This document shows positions 17,821 through 26,762 of a DNA stretch of 64,000 nt, piece after piece (the first letter of the stretch is position 1; every line of letters starts with the position of its first letter). The notes beneath the pieces are model-generated. The model worked only from the letters and a program-made list of their open reading frames with translations, was not told the origin of the DNA and made no database searches. Position numbers and translations under genes: made by a program. The DNA comes from an uncultured Lachnospiraceae bacterium (GTDB lineage Bacteria; Bacillota; Clostridia; Lachnospirales; Lachnospiraceae): NCBI GenBank assembly GCA_910588655.1, contig CAJUPJ010000011.1, positions 26,391 to 90,390 on the forward strand, written 5' to 3'.

Positions 17821-17858
17821 TATAATAAAATATAACTGTTACATATTTTCTATAATTC

Positions 17859-19538
17859 CTAGCGGCGCAATGTAAACCTGCTTAAAATATCTTTCATTAA
17901 AGCCGCCTGGTTTGACATTTCTGCGCTTGTAGCAGCAAACTCTTCGCTTGTAGCAGAATTTGTCTGTACTACACATGAAATCTCATTAATTCCTCTTGTT
18001 ACCTGTTCGATTGACTCAGCTTCTTGTGCAGTTGCCTGTGTAATTGAATGTACAGCTTCCAGTACATGGTTAGATATCTCAACTGTTTTTGTAAGTGAGT
18101 CTGATACATTCTTAACAATGCCACTGCCTTCATTAACTGTAAGAATAGAATGTTCAATAAGGTTTTTAGTTGCCTTTGCTGCTTCATCTGATTTGGCAGC
18201 AAGCCCGCGTACTTCTTCTGCTACTACGGCAAAGCCCTTGCCAACTTCACCAGCACGGCTTGCTTCAACAGCAGCATTTAATGCAAGTATATTAGTCTGG
18301 AATGCAATATTTTCTATTGTTGCAATAATCTTACCAATTTCATTTGAAGAATCTGATATTTTCTCCATTGCCAGTACCATATCATCCATAAGGCTGACAC
18401 TTTCCTCAACCTGCCTGCCCGCAAGTTTTGACTGTGCACTTGCCTGTTCGCTGTTATGGGCATTATTTTTAGAATTATTGGAAATCTCTACAATAGTGGA
18501 TGCAAGCTGTTCAACAGAACTTGCCTGTTCTGTTGACCCCTGCGCCAGGGACTGGGACCCGTTTGACACCTGCATTGCTTCACTGGCTACCTGTTCAGCC
18601 CCTTGCATAATCTGGCCTATTGCATCACTCAGGTTTCTGTTAATAGCACGTATTGATTTTAATATGTTGCTTAACTCCCCTATATATATGTTTTCATCTT
18701 TTGTCTTAACGTCAAAATTACCACTTGCCATCTCATCTAAAATATGGCACTCATCGCTAATAAGTTCTGTCAGTACATGCTGGCTGGTTCTTAAAGCATC
18801 GCACATGCCGCCAAGCTCACTGCGGCTTTTATATGTTACAGGAATATCAAGTTTTCCCATACTAAAACCTTTAAGTGCAACACTCACCTGCTTTACCGGC
18901 TTTGTAATACTTGCGATAAGCCTCAGGGCAATAAATATTACAAACAATGTTGCCACAACAGCTGCTGTAACTGCTATATTTTTGGCAATCCTGCTTTCGT
19001 TTTGCTGTTTTTTAATAATCCTGTTCTGTTCCTCTAGTAAATTAGCAGAAATAGACTTAGCAATACCAATCATTTCATTTAACTTTGGTGTACATTCATT
19101 TTTAATAAGCTTAATGGCTTCCTGCTGGTTTCCAGCCTTAACTGCATTTAAAATATCTGGTACTTCACTATACCATTCCTTCATAGAATTTGTATAAACT
19201 TCTAGCCCATCGTCATCTAATGGATAAACTGCTATCAGTTCTTTTGTAATTACCTCAAGTTCTGCAATTGTTTCCTCAATATACGCCTTGGCAGTTTCAT
19301 TCTGTGGGTCTGAAGGGTCTAATGCCATATCTCTTACATTACGTGCAGCAATATTTGAGTAAATGCGGCATTGTAGAATTAATTCATTTGCTTTTACCTG
19401 GCTGTTAATAATACTGCTATATGTAGTGCTTTGATAGTCTATTACAAGCAGCATTAATATAATTATGGCAACGGAAATAACAATTGTAATTCCAAATCCC
19501 AGTGCCAGGCTCACCTTTACTTTCATGTTTTTAAACAT
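17859..19538 (-). CDS. Methyl-accepting chemotaxis protein
   Basis: 559 residues. An N-terminal helix (about 12-32) and a second one (about 185-208) flank an extracellular four-helix-bundle sensor of about 150 residues. A HAMP domain follows, then a long coiled-coil signalling domain with the conserved hairpin tip (IAFQTNILALNAAVEASRAG, then [15 protein letters not shown]). The start at 19538 has GGAGGAAG in front of it and gives MFKNMKVKVSLALGFG. A TTGAAA-17-TATTAT promoter stands at 19578-19606. No flagellar or che genes lie in the window, so its partner array is elsewhere. It may act together with the adjacent phosphorelay. Confidence 0.93.
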   Translation of the reverse strand: MFKNMKVKVSLALGFGITIVISVAIIILMLLVIDYQSTTYSSIINSQVKANELILQCRIYSNIAARNVRDMALDPSDPQNETAKAYIEETIAELEVITKELIAVYPLDDDGLEVYTNSMKEWYSEVPDILNAVKAGNQQEAIKLIKNECTPKLNEMIGIAKSISANLLEEQNRIIKKQQNESRIAKNIAVTAAVVATLFVIFIALRLIASITKPVKQVSVALKGFSMGKLDIPVTYKSRSELGGMCDALRTSQHVLTELISDECHILDEMASGNFDVKTKDENIYIGELSNILKSIRAINRNLSDAIGQIMQGAEQVASEAMQVSNGSQSLAQGSTEQASSVEQLASTIVEISNNSKNNAHNSEQASAQSKLAGRQVEESVSLMDDMVLAMEKISDSSNEIGKIIATIENIAFQTNILALNAAVEASRAGEVGKGFAVVAEEVRGLAAKSDEAAKATKNLIEHSILTVNEGSGIVKNVSDSLTKTVEISNHVLEAVHSITQATAQEAESIEQVTRGINEISCVVQTNSATSEEFAATSAEMSNQAALMKDILSRFTLRR

Positions 19539-19577
19539 AGGTCTTCCTCCTGTCGGTTTTATTATTCTTAAAGTATA

Positions 19578-19606
19578 ATAATACAATTAATTCATATTTT
19601 TTTCAA
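19578..19606 (-). promoter_or_regulatory. Promoter of the chemoreceptor gene
   Basis: On the minus strand TTGAAA (19606-19601) and TATTAT (19583-19578) stand 17 bases apart, 40 bases before the start codon. This is a vegetative type, not a sigma-28 flagellar promoter. Confidence 0.7.
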
Positions 19607-19902
19607 TGGATATATTAAATATTTTCATAGTAATTGCATGGAAGACATATACTATAATTAGTGTTATATATTATCGCGTATTCCTGCATTTTTTAAGAAG
19701 CTTATAAAATTATCAGAAAATTATAGCCTTTTTAAGTATATAATTATCAAAAAACCTGATATGGCAGTTACCTATGTATATATCTATTATTACATGTTCT
19801 TCTTTCTTTCCTTCAGATGCCATAATGCACCGTCTTTGTTTCTCTTATATGTAAATGTCCATTTTCTTGGATTATGTACCTTTTGTTTTTGTCCACTGGA
19901 AA
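19607..19902. other. Intergenic region without recognised features
   Basis: This stretch of about 300 bases separates the chemoreceptor promoter from the 3' end of the lanK-like kinase gene. I see no convincing gene, repeat or strong terminator. Confidence 0.4.
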
Positions 19903-21297
19903 TTATCCCACATATGGTATTTTCACCACCACTTCCGCTCCTCCTGTCCTGCCAGAGTTTCCAAGTACCAGCTCCCCATTATGCTGCTTTATTACTAAAT
20001 CTGCCATATAAAGCCCTATGCCAGAGTGTTTTTTTGAATTACGGCTTTTGTCATCCATATAGAACTGTTTTTTTGCGTTTTTTAGTGCTTCTTCTGAAAA
20101 TCCCCTGCCTGTATCAATGGTTTTAAATATCATATAATGGTCTTCTGTACAGGCTTCAAAATAGATTGTACCGCCTTCTGGCGTATATTCTGCTGCATTT
20201 GAAAATATATTTAAAAAGGCACGCAGCAGTTCTTCTTTATCTGCCATAAAATATTGTGCATTACAGTTAAAGTCCATCTGGAAACTGGTATTTCTGGCAG
20301 CACAAAGCCTTTCTGCCTGTTCTGCAATACTTTCCAGAAAATTTCTGGCAGACAGTTCTTTTAATTCCAGTTTATAACCATGCCTTGTTATATAGAGAAG
20401 CTTCTGTACATAATCCTGCATCTGTAATGAACTTTTACAAATATAGCCAGCAAGTTCTTCCTGTTCTCCCGTAAGTCCTGTATCATATAATAATTCTGCA
20501 TTGCCCCGTACAAGTGTTAATGGTGTTTTTAAATCATGTGCCAATGCAAGTATCTGCTCTTTCTGTGCCTGTTCTGACTTCCACTGGCTCTCTAATGACT
20601 CTTTCAATGCCACCCGCATATTATCTATTGCATTTAACACATCACCAATTTCCTTAATATCACTTGGCATTATAGTAAACCCAAGTTCCTGTGACTGTAT
20701 TTTGCCAGCAGCAGATATTAGCGGGGTTAATTTCTTCTTTAATGCCCTTCCAAAACAAACAGATACTAAAACTACTACCAGCAATATAAAGCATACTGCA
20801 CATGCAAGCAGCATGTTCTGTGGTGCAGGCAGGTATTTACGCATTAATGGATGTTTATACTGTGGTATTAAATTGTATGCCATTACACAATATCCTTCCC
20901 TGCACTTTACTACTGTATAATAATACTGGTTTCCAAGCAGGCTTACATGGCTGCCATATTTTCCGTTTAAACTGTTATTAACAGCCTCCCAGGCATCTGG
21001 CAGGCTGTTTCCAGGCAGGTTTCCTTCTTTGGCATTGCCATATTTGTCAAAAAGCACATATTTGCATAAAGATGGTATTAATTCATTGCTGAAAGTTTCT
21101 GCAGGTACAATCCTTTCTTCTGCTGCCTTTGCCTGCTCCTGTGCATAATTTGCAGGATATACAAGCCCGTTTATTAGCATAATTTCAAATATAATAATAA
21201 TCCCTGCAATTACTGCTATTATTCCAGCCAGTGTAAAAAATAAATACTTCAGGTAAAAGATGCTTAACGGGACTGCTTTTTTATTTATATTTCCCAT
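19903..21297 (-). CDS. Sensor histidine kinase of the lantibiotic-immunity operon
   Basis: 464 residues. A first membrane helix (about 16-45), an extracellular domain of about 110 residues and a second helix (about 160-182) lead to a HAMP-like linker, a phosphoacceptor box LALAHDLKTPLTLVRGNAEL and a HATPase with FSNAAEYTPEGG, DTGRGF and HSGIGLYMADLV. The form fits kinases that control LanFEG or similar peptide-resistance transporters. It overlaps the regulator gene by 13 bases. Its input is probably an antimicrobial peptide or the state of the transporter; this is inferred from the neighbours. Confidence 0.88.
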   Translation of the reverse strand: MGNINKKAVPLSIFYLKYLFFTLAGIIAVIAGIIIIFEIMLINGLVYPANYAQEQAKAAEERIVPAETFSNELIPSLCKYVLFDKYGNAKEGNLPGNSLPDAWEAVNNSLNGKYGSHVSLLGNQYYYTVVKCREGYCVMAYNLIPQYKHPLMRKYLPAPQNMLLACAVCFILLVVVLVSVCFGRALKKKLTPLISAAGKIQSQELGFTIMPSDIKEIGDVLNAIDNMRVALKESLESQWKSEQAQKEQILALAHDLKTPLTLVRGNAELLYDTGLTGEQEELAGYICKSSLQMQDYVQKLLYITRHGYKLELKELSARNFLESIAEQAERLCAARNTSFQMDFNCNAQYFMADKEELLRAFLNIFSNAAEYTPEGGTIYFEACTEDHYMIFKTIDTGRGFSEEALKNAKKQFYMDDKSRNSKKHSGIGLYMADLVIKQHNGELVLGNSGRTGGAEVVVKIPYVG

Positions 21298-21947
21298 TTA
21301 TAACCAATCCCCCATACTGTTTTTACTGGTGAAAAATCCAGGTGTTCTAATTTCATGCGGATATTTTTAATATGTGTTGTAATTGTATTATCGTTGCCAG
21401 TCCCGTCAAAACCAAAAACCTTTTCATATATCTGTTCTTTAGAAAATACCTGCCCGCGGTTTCTGGCAAGAAATTCGCAGATATAATATTCACCCTTTGT
21501 CAAAGGTACAGGACTTCCATCTACTAAAAGCTGCTTTGCTGTAATGTTAAATTCTGCCTTTCCTGATGAAATCTTTGTAAAATTCCCCCGGTTTTCACGC
21601 CTTAAATGCGCATTTACCCTTGCCCTGAGTTCATTTGTGCCAAATGGCTTTAAAATATAGTCGTCTGCACCCATACCAAGCCCGTATACAAGGCTTTCCT
21701 CATCTGATTTTGCAGTAAGGAACACAACAGGGCAGCCAGTACGGCGGCGTACCTGCTGGCAAAGTGTAAACCCGTCAGTCTGTGGCATCATAACATCCAG
21801 AATTATAATATCATAACATTCCAGGTTTGTACTGCTAATAATTTCCGGATTAGAAATAATATCCACATTGTGCCCGTCCCTTGAAAGTATTCTCTGTATC
21901 ATCTTTAAAATATCCTGCTCGTCATCAACTGCTAAAATATTTGCCAA
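21285..21947 (-). CDS. OmpR-family response regulator of the lantibiotic-immunity operon
   Basis: About 220 residues. Receiver: ILAVDDEQDI, phospho-acceptor Asp in IILDVMMPQTDG, Thr in FLTAKS, Lys in YILKPFG. Winged helix: LTKGEYYICEFLARNRGQVF, ending in VKTVWGIGYKWEI. The start is a TTG at 21947, preceded by GGGAGGGG with 7-9 bases spacing and followed by ANILAVDDE, exactly where the family starts. An upstream ATG at 22037 would lie inside lanG and has no such site. With the TTG, the gene follows lanG by 25 bases. It overlaps the kinase gene. Confidence 0.88.
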   Translation of the reverse strand: MANILAVDDEQDILKMIQRILSRDGHNVDIISNPEIISSTNLECYDIIILDVMMPQTDGFTLCQQVRRRTGCPVVFLTAKSDEESLVYGLGMGADDYILKPFGTNELRARVNAHLRRENRGNFTKISSGKAEFNITAKQLLVDGSPVPLTKGEYYICEFLARNRGQVFSKEQIYEKVFGFDGTGNDNTITTHIKNIRMKLEHLDFSPVKTVWGIGYKWEI

Positions 21948-21972
21948 AACAGCTCCCCTCCCATTAACCAGT

Positions 21973-22728
21973 TTATTCACTGGACTTTGTACCATCCCAT
22001 TTACACGCCCATATGCCAAATACTGCTGCCAGTACAAGTGTTGAAATAATACATGTAATTATAGCTGTATGCAGCCCCTGTTTATAGTTTACAGCCATTG
22101 TAGCATATGTGGCAGGCTTTGGCAAAACCAGCGTTACAAACCTTGCCGGCCAGGCAGCAGGAATATACATCCATATGCCATCGCCAAGCCCTGTAAGCAT
22201 TATTGCCGCCAGAAGGCTCTCCGCTATGCCAAGCCCTGTTGTTACCCCTTTATTAAAACGCATTGCAAGAAATAAATGCAGTATATAAAGGAAAATGCTG
22301 CTGCCTGCCATTACAAATGCAGCTATAAAATAAAGCCTGAAATCTATAATATAATCTTTTTCTATATATAAATAACCCGCACCAAATAAAACAGATGCAA
22401 GCAGGACTGCCGGCAATAAAAGCACCAGCAGCATAAAAAGTTTGCTGTAAAACGGCATTATTCTTACAGGTGCTGATAACATGTTCTGGAAAGAGCCAGC
22501 CATTAATTCCTGTTCTGATATTATCCCGCAAAAAAGCCCTGTAAGAAACGGCAGGGCTATTCCAAGTATCTGGAAATAAGCATCTGCCTTTGAATAAATA
22601 TTTCCATTTGTAACGGAATAATACAGTAAAAATGCAGCCGCTGCCAGCAACGGGATTAATAAATGTGCAATACAGATTTTAAGCCCCCTTGCTTTTATAA
22701 AATCTGCTTTTATATATGCCAGAAACAT
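21973..22728 (-). CDS. lanG: Lantibiotic-immunity ABC transporter permease, LanG/MutG type
   Basis: A 251-residue membrane protein with six predicted helices (for example IAHLLIPLLAAAAFLLYYSV and 'LPFLTGLFCGIISEQEL'). The segment ISEQELMAGSFQNMLSAP is typical of MutG/EpiG-type permeases. It follows lanE with no gap and precedes the regulator gene. Together LanF, LanE and LanG extract lantibiotics from the membrane and expel them. No lantibiotic precursor or LanB/LanC/LanM gene is in the window, so it may protect against peptides of other bacteria. Confidence 0.85.
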   Translation of the reverse strand: MFLAYIKADFIKARGLKICIAHLLIPLLAAAAFLLYYSVTNGNIYSKADAYFQILGIALPFLTGLFCGIISEQELMAGSFQNMLSAPVRIMPFYSKLFMLLVLLLPAVLLASVLFGAGYLYIEKDYIIDFRLYFIAAFVMAGSSIFLYILHLFLAMRFNKGVTTGLGIAESLLAAIMLTGLGDGIWMYIPAAWPARFVTLVLPKPATYATMAVNYKQGLHTAIITCIISTLVLAAVFGIWACKWDGTKSSE

Positions 22729-23463
22729 TTATTCTTCCACCACCTTTTTCTTAAAACATACAACCATCAGAAAACTAAATAATACAAACCATACAAATGA
22801 TATTATTACTCCAGGCAGGATTACACCACTGTTTAATAACGGATTTCCCGGAGAAGCTATAATACCATTAGGCATTATGCCAAGTACAGGGCACATAAGC
22901 CTTACAGGCAATGAAGACGGCCATATCCACCATAAATGCGTATCTGCAAATACAAAAGCAGAGAATACCATAAACATACATGAAAATATACAGGCAAACA
23001 TGCCAGAACACATACTTAAAGTAATATATAATGGTATTTCCCACAGAAAGATAAAAGATAAAAGTATTACAGCAGTAAAATTCCCGGTTATCCCGGTAAC
23101 AGTCCCGGATATTTTCCCAGATATTAATATCCCGGCACATAGTATGGCGTTAGCAATAAACAGCCCTGCTGCATAGCAAATCACTTTGCCGGCAAGTAAT
23201 TTCCTGGCAGGTAAAGGCACTGACAGCATATTGCAGTAATGCAGTTTCTTATCTTTATTAACCCCGAGGTAACATATAATTGCAAGCATCCCTGGAAGAA
23301 GTGTTGTATACCAGAAATTCCATGCCATAGGCTGTGCCATTTCCATTACCCCATATGCCAGCAGTAACACAATGCCCAGGGAAAATACAGGCGCAATTAC
23401 AGGCAGTTTTCCTCCAAAAGTATGCCGCATTTTCAAATGTTCAGATATTGCCATTTTTAACAT
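22729..23463 (-). CDS. lanE: Lantibiotic-immunity ABC transporter permease, LanE/MutE type
   Basis: A 244-residue membrane protein with about six helices. It has the blocks NFWYTTLLPGMLAIICYLGV and KDKKLHYCNMLSVPLPARK, known from MutE/EpiE-type immunity permeases. It overlaps the lanF stop by 7 bases (ATGTTAA), which implies translational coupling, and ends right at the lanG start. The binding site AAGGAG stands 8 bases before the ATG. Confidence 0.85.
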   Translation of the reverse strand: MLKMAISEHLKMRHTFGGKLPVIAPVFSLGIVLLLAYGVMEMAQPMAWNFWYTTLLPGMLAIICYLGVNKDKKLHYCNMLSVPLPARKLLAGKVICYAAGLFIANAILCAGILISGKISGTVTGITGNFTAVILLSFIFLWEIPLYITLSMCSGMFACIFSCMFMVFSAFVFADTHLWWIWPSSLPVRLMCPVLGIMPNGIIASPGNPLLNSGVILPGVIISFVWFVLFSFLMVVCFKKKVVEE

Positions 23464-24167
23464 GCTGCCATCTCCTTCCTGTTATCCATTACAACCTGCA
23501 TAAACAGTTCTTCCAGGCTGTCCTCCTGGTTTATCCTGCCACTGTACCCAAGTACCCCTCCTGCAATAATCCCGATATGGTCTGCAACCTGTTCCACCTC
23601 GCTTAAAATATGGCTTGAAAATATTACTGTAATCCCTTCACCAGGCAAAGACCTGGTCAGCTCCCTTAATTCCTGTATTCCCAGAGGGTCAAGCCCGTTC
23701 AATGGTTCATCCAGGATAAGAAGCTCCGGCTTATCCATAAGTGCAAGTGCAATTCCAAGGCGCTGCTTCATGCCCATTGAAAAATTCCCAGCCTTCTTCC
23801 TGCCAGTGCCTGTAAGGTTTACAATCTCCAGGACTTCTTTAATACGTTTCTTAGGAAGCCCAAGAACCAGCCTTTTTACCTCAAGGTTTTCTTCTGCACT
23901 TAAATTCCCATAAACAGGCGGCATCTCAATTAAAGCCCCTGTTTTAGTTAAATCACCCCTCTTCCATTTATGGCCGTTAAATTCAATTAAACCAGATGCC
24001 GGCTTAAGCATGCCTGCCAGCATTTTTAATGTAGTTGATTTTCCTGCCCCATTTGGCCCTAACAGGCCATAAATTGAATTTCTTTCAATTTCAAGTGATA
24101 AATTGTTTACAACCATCTGCCCTTTAAATTTTTTACAAATGGCATCTGTTTTTAAAATAATATCCAT
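23457..24167 (-). CDS. lanF: Lantibiotic-immunity ABC transporter ATPase, LanF type
   Basis: A 236-residue ABC ATPase: Walker A GLLGPNGAGKSTT, Q-loop region ALIEMPPVYGNLS, signature NFSMGMKQRLGIA, Walker B LLILDEPLNGLDP and the H-loop SSHIL. The Q-loop carries Glu (IEMPPVYGNLS) instead of Gln, the 'E-loop' described for LanF proteins, which supports the immunity-type assignment. First gene of the lanFEG-RK operon, with GAAAGGAA before the start. The leader contains an inverted repeat at 24191-24223. Confidence 0.9.
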   Translation of the reverse strand: MDIILKTDAICKKFKGQMVVNNLSLEIERNSIYGLLGPNGAGKSTTLKMLAGMLKPASGLIEFNGHKWKRGDLTKTGALIEMPPVYGNLSAEENLEVKRLVLGLPKKRIKEVLEIVNLTGTGRKKAGNFSMGMKQRLGIALALMDKPELLILDEPLNGLDPLGIQELRELTRSLPGEGITVIFSSHILSEVEQVADHIGIIAGGVLGYSGRINQEDSLEELFMQVVMDNRKEMAAC

Positions 24168-24190
24168 GTTACCAATTCCTTTCTTTTAAC

Positions 24191-24223
24191 TTATACAAAA
24201 GCCTGCTGCCGGCCTTTGTATAA
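24191..24223 (-). promoter_or_regulatory. Inverted repeat in the leader of the lanFEG operon
   Basis: TTATACAAAAGCC (24191-24203) and GGCCTTTGTATAA (24211-24223) pair at 12 of 13 positions around a 7-base loop. It lies 24 bases before the lanF start. It could be the operator of the operon's response regulator, or an attenuator-like hairpin, but no T-run follows. Confidence 0.5.
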
Positions 24224-24284
24224 TTAGATGGTAACACCAGTTTATATAGATTTTATAAAGATTTATAAAAACAGGTAAATTTAT

Positions 24285-24298
24285 AATTATGCATAATT
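24285..24298. promoter_or_regulatory. Perfect AT-rich palindrome between lanF and argG
   Basis: AATTATGCATAATT reads the same on both strands. It lies about 76 bases before the -35 box of argG and could be an ArgR-type site, but the match to an ARG box is poor. Confidence 0.25.
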
Positions 24299-24373
24299 AT
24301 GTATATTTATTAGTTCATCTGTTATATTTATATGAATAATCCAGATATTTTTGTATAAATTAGAAAATCACTA

Positions 24374-24402
24374 TTGCATAAATATAAATGTGGCTGTATA
24401 AT
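24374..24402 (+). promoter_or_regulatory. argG promoter
   Basis: TTGCAT (24374-24379) and TATAAT (24397-24402) stand exactly 17 bases apart, 35 bases before the argG start codon. The leader is short, so no riboswitch or T-box can fit. Confidence 0.85.
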
Positions 24403-24437
24403 ATGCAGTATACAAATTTATTTTAGGAGGAATTACA

Positions 24438-25664
24438 ATGAAAGAAAAAGTTATTCTCGCTTATTCCGGAGGACTGGATACAACTGCTATTATACCTTGG
24501 TTAAAAGAAAACTATGATTATGAAGTTATCTGTGTATGTATTGATGTAGGACAGGAAAGTGAACTTGACGGCCTTGACGAAAGGGCTAAGGCATGTGGTG
24601 CTGCAAAGTTATACATTGAAGATGTAACAGATGAATTCTGTGATGAATATATTGTACCTTGTGTCCAGGCAAATGCTATTTATGAAAATAAATACCTGCT
24701 TGGAACATCTATGGCACGCCCGCTTATCGCTAAAAGGCTTGTTGAAATTGCACGTATTGAAGGCGCAACTGCCATCTGCCACGGTGCAACAGGCAAAGGC
24801 AATGACCAGGTACGTTTTGAACTTGGAATTAAAGCACTTGCACCTGACTTAAAGATTATTGCTGCATGGAGGGATGACAAATGGACTATGGATTCCCGTG
24901 AGTCAGAAATTGAATACTGCAAGGCACATGGCATTAACCTTCCATTTTCTGCTGATAACAGCTACAGCCGTGACAGGAATTTATGGCATATAAGCCATGA
25001 AGGGCTTGAACTTGAAGACCCTGCTAATGCACCTGATTACAACCACCTTCTTGTGCTTGGTACAACACCTGAAAATGCACCAGAAGAAGGCGAAACTGTT
25101 ACCATGACATTTGAACAGGGTGTCCCAAAAACACTTAATGGAAAAGAAATGAAAGTTTCTGATATTATACGTACATTAAACAGCCTTGGCGGCAAGCATG
25201 GCATTGGTATTATTGATATTGTTGAAAACCGTGTAGTTGGCATGAAATCACGCGGCGTATATGAAACACCAGGTGGCACAATCCTTATGGAAGCACACCA
25301 GCAGCTTGAAGAATTAATACTTGACCGCGACACATATACAGCTAAAAAGGATATGGGCAATAAATTTGCGGATATAGTATATGAAGGAAAATGGTTTACC
25401 CCTTTACGTGAGGCAGTACAGGCATTTATTGAATCAACACAGAAATATGTTACAGGTGAAGTTAAATTTAAACTTTATAAAGGCAATATAATAAAAATGG
25501 GTACAACCTCCCCATATTCATTATATAGTGAGTCCATCGCTTCATTTACAACAGGCGGACTGTATAACCATAAAGATGCAGAAGGATTTATTAACCTGTT
25601 CGGGCTTTCATCAAAAGTACGTGCAATGAAACATGGTTCTTTTACAGAATTAAAAGATAAATAA
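24438..25664 (+). CDS. argG: Argininosuccinate synthase
   Basis: ArgG joins citrulline and aspartate with ATP in arginine synthesis. The 408-residue length is standard. The PP-loop [17 protein letters not shown] is at the N-terminus, followed by [35 protein letters not shown] and the conserved block [16 protein letters not shown]. An AGGAGG site lies before the ATG. A promoter and a terminator bracket the gene, so it is transcribed alone; no argH is next to it. Confidence 0.97.
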   Translation: MKEKVILAYSGGLDTTAIIPWLKENYDYEVICVCIDVGQESELDGLDERAKACGAAKLYIEDVTDEFCDEYIVPCVQANAIYENKYLLGTSMARPLIAKRLVEIARIEGATAICHGATGKGNDQVRFELGIKALAPDLKIIAAWRDDKWTMDSRESEIEYCKAHGINLPFSADNSYSRDRNLWHISHEGLELEDPANAPDYNHLLVLGTTPENAPEEGETVTMTFEQGVPKTLNGKEMKVSDIIRTLNSLGGKHGIGIIDIVENRVVGMKSRGVYETPGGTILMEAHQQLEELILDRDTYTAKKDMGNKFADIVYEGKWFTPLREAVQAFIESTQKYVTGEVKFKLYKGNIIKMGTTSPYSLYSESIASFTTGGLYNHKDAEGFINLFGLSSKVRAMKHGSFTELKDK

Positions 25665-25702
25665 ACCACTTATATATTTTTATCATAAAATACTAATACT
25701 GT

Positions 25703-25745
25703 TTCCCGTAAGACATAATCCATATACGGACATGTTTTACGGGAA
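25703..25745 (+). terminator. argG terminator
   Basis: TTCCCGTAAGACAT (25703-25716) pairs with ATGTTTTACGGGAA (25732-25745) with one mismatch, and TAATTTTTAT follows on the plus strand. Confidence 0.8.
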
Positions 25746-25870
25746 TAATTTTTATAAGCTTCTATATATGCATAACAGTTTAATTACCCCTTAACCATAC
25801 GTTGTTTGCTTTAATATAAATTTATCTTTATAATTCTATAATAAAAGATGTTATGAAAGGAATTTAATTT

Positions 25871-26623
25871 ATGGATGGAAATTTAGGTGGTATTATCTGC
25901 CAGTACAGGCAGGCAAAAAATCTGACACAGGAAGAATTTGCATTAAGGCTGGGGGTAACTCCACAGGCAATAAGTAAATGGGAAAGAGGAAAGGGAATAC
26001 CTGATATCTCATTAATTGGCGGAATATGCCGTATTTTAGGAATTAGTGCTGATATATTGCTTGGAATTAAAAGCACTATCGTGGAAAATTCCAGTATTAA
26101 TGCTGAAATTGTAATTAAAAACAATATGGCGGCAGAACCCCTTGTACTTGAATTTGGTGAAAATTTTATACAATGTATTATGAAAGGCCTGAATGAAGGA
26201 TACCTGAAAGATTTTATAAATGAACAACGCAAAGAGCTTGCAAGCCAGACAGGAATGTTAATGCCTATATTAAGGTTTAAGGATAATTTAATGCTTGAAA
26301 AAAATTCTTACAGGCTTTTATCATATGATAAAGAGATTTTCACAGGACAAACAGATAATATTGATAATAATTCTTACAGGGAAATAATATTGCAGATAAC
26401 TAAGGCATGTAAAGATAATTACTGCACAATTATTAATAAACATATTGTAAAATTAATGATTAATAATATAAAAGAAAAATTCCCAGGAATTGCAGACGGG
26501 CTTGTCCCTGAAAAGATTTCCTACCTGCAGGTTGAAAGAAAATTACAGGAAATTATTAAAAATGGCGGGACAATACGTGACTTAATCCATATACTTGAGG
26601 AAATGGAAGAAAATATAAACTAA
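25871..26623 (+). CDS. XRE-type DNA-binding domain fused to a FlhA cytoplasmic (FHIPEP) domain
   Basis: 250 residues. Residues 1-68 are an XRE/Cro helix-turn-helix (ICQYRQAKNLTQEEFALRLG, ISKWERGKGIPD, ISADILLG). Residues 80-250 match the soluble C-terminal part of the flagellar export gate FlhA: EPLVLEFGENFIQ (FlhA: PLELELGxxLI), QRKELASQTGMLMPILRFKD followed by NLMLEKNSYRL (FlhA: GxxxPxxRIRDNLxLxxNxYRI), then FPGIADGLVPEKISYLQVER and GGTIRDLIHILEEMEE (FlhA: PxLxxxLVPxxxxxxxxxxVL, IRDLxTILExLAE). No membrane segments are present, so this is not an export gate. It is a single gene with AAAGGAA in front. A role as a regulator sensing secretion-type partners is speculative. Confidence 0.85.
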   Translation: MDGNLGGIICQYRQAKNLTQEEFALRLGVTPQAISKWERGKGIPDISLIGGICRILGISADILLGIKSTIVENSSINAEIVIKNNMAAEPLVLEFGENFIQCIMKGLNEGYLKDFINEQRKELASQTGMLMPILRFKDNLMLEKNSYRLLSYDKEIFTGQTDNIDNNSYREIILQITKACKDNYCTIINKHIVKLMINNIKEKFPGIADGLVPEKISYLQVERKLQEIIKNGGTIRDLIHILEEMEENIN

Positions 26624-26679
26624 ACTTTATCTTGCAGCCCATATCCTGATAATGTATAATAAAGCCATATCAAAACCAC

Positions 26680-26700
26680 AAGAATGCTGGAAGCGTTCTT
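26680..26700 (+). terminator. Possible weak hairpin before the pyrophosphorylase gene
   Basis: AAGAATGC and GCGTTCTT (within 26680-26700) pair with one G-T or mismatch and a 5-base loop; GAAAAAATAC follows. There is no T-run, so termination is doubtful. Confidence 0.3.
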
Positions 26701-26762
26701 GAAAAAATACAGAAAGCATAAAACTAGACAGAGTTTTATTTAAGAAAGGTATGGTTATTAAT

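Noticed and set aside
18118..19197. A 359-codon open frame on the plus strand
   Set aside because: It lies antisense to the chemoreceptor gene and consists of low-complexity Ser/Ala/Thr/Ile-rich sequence, typical of the complement of a coiled-coil gene; no ribosome binding site.
24285..24298. Palindrome read as an ArgR operator for argG
   Set aside because: It does not fit the ARG box well, lies far upstream of the -35 box and such AT-rich palindromes are frequent here; kept only as a low-confidence site.
24168..24437. Riboswitch or T-box upstream of argG
   Set aside because: The promoter lies 35 bases before the start, which leaves no room for a structured leader.
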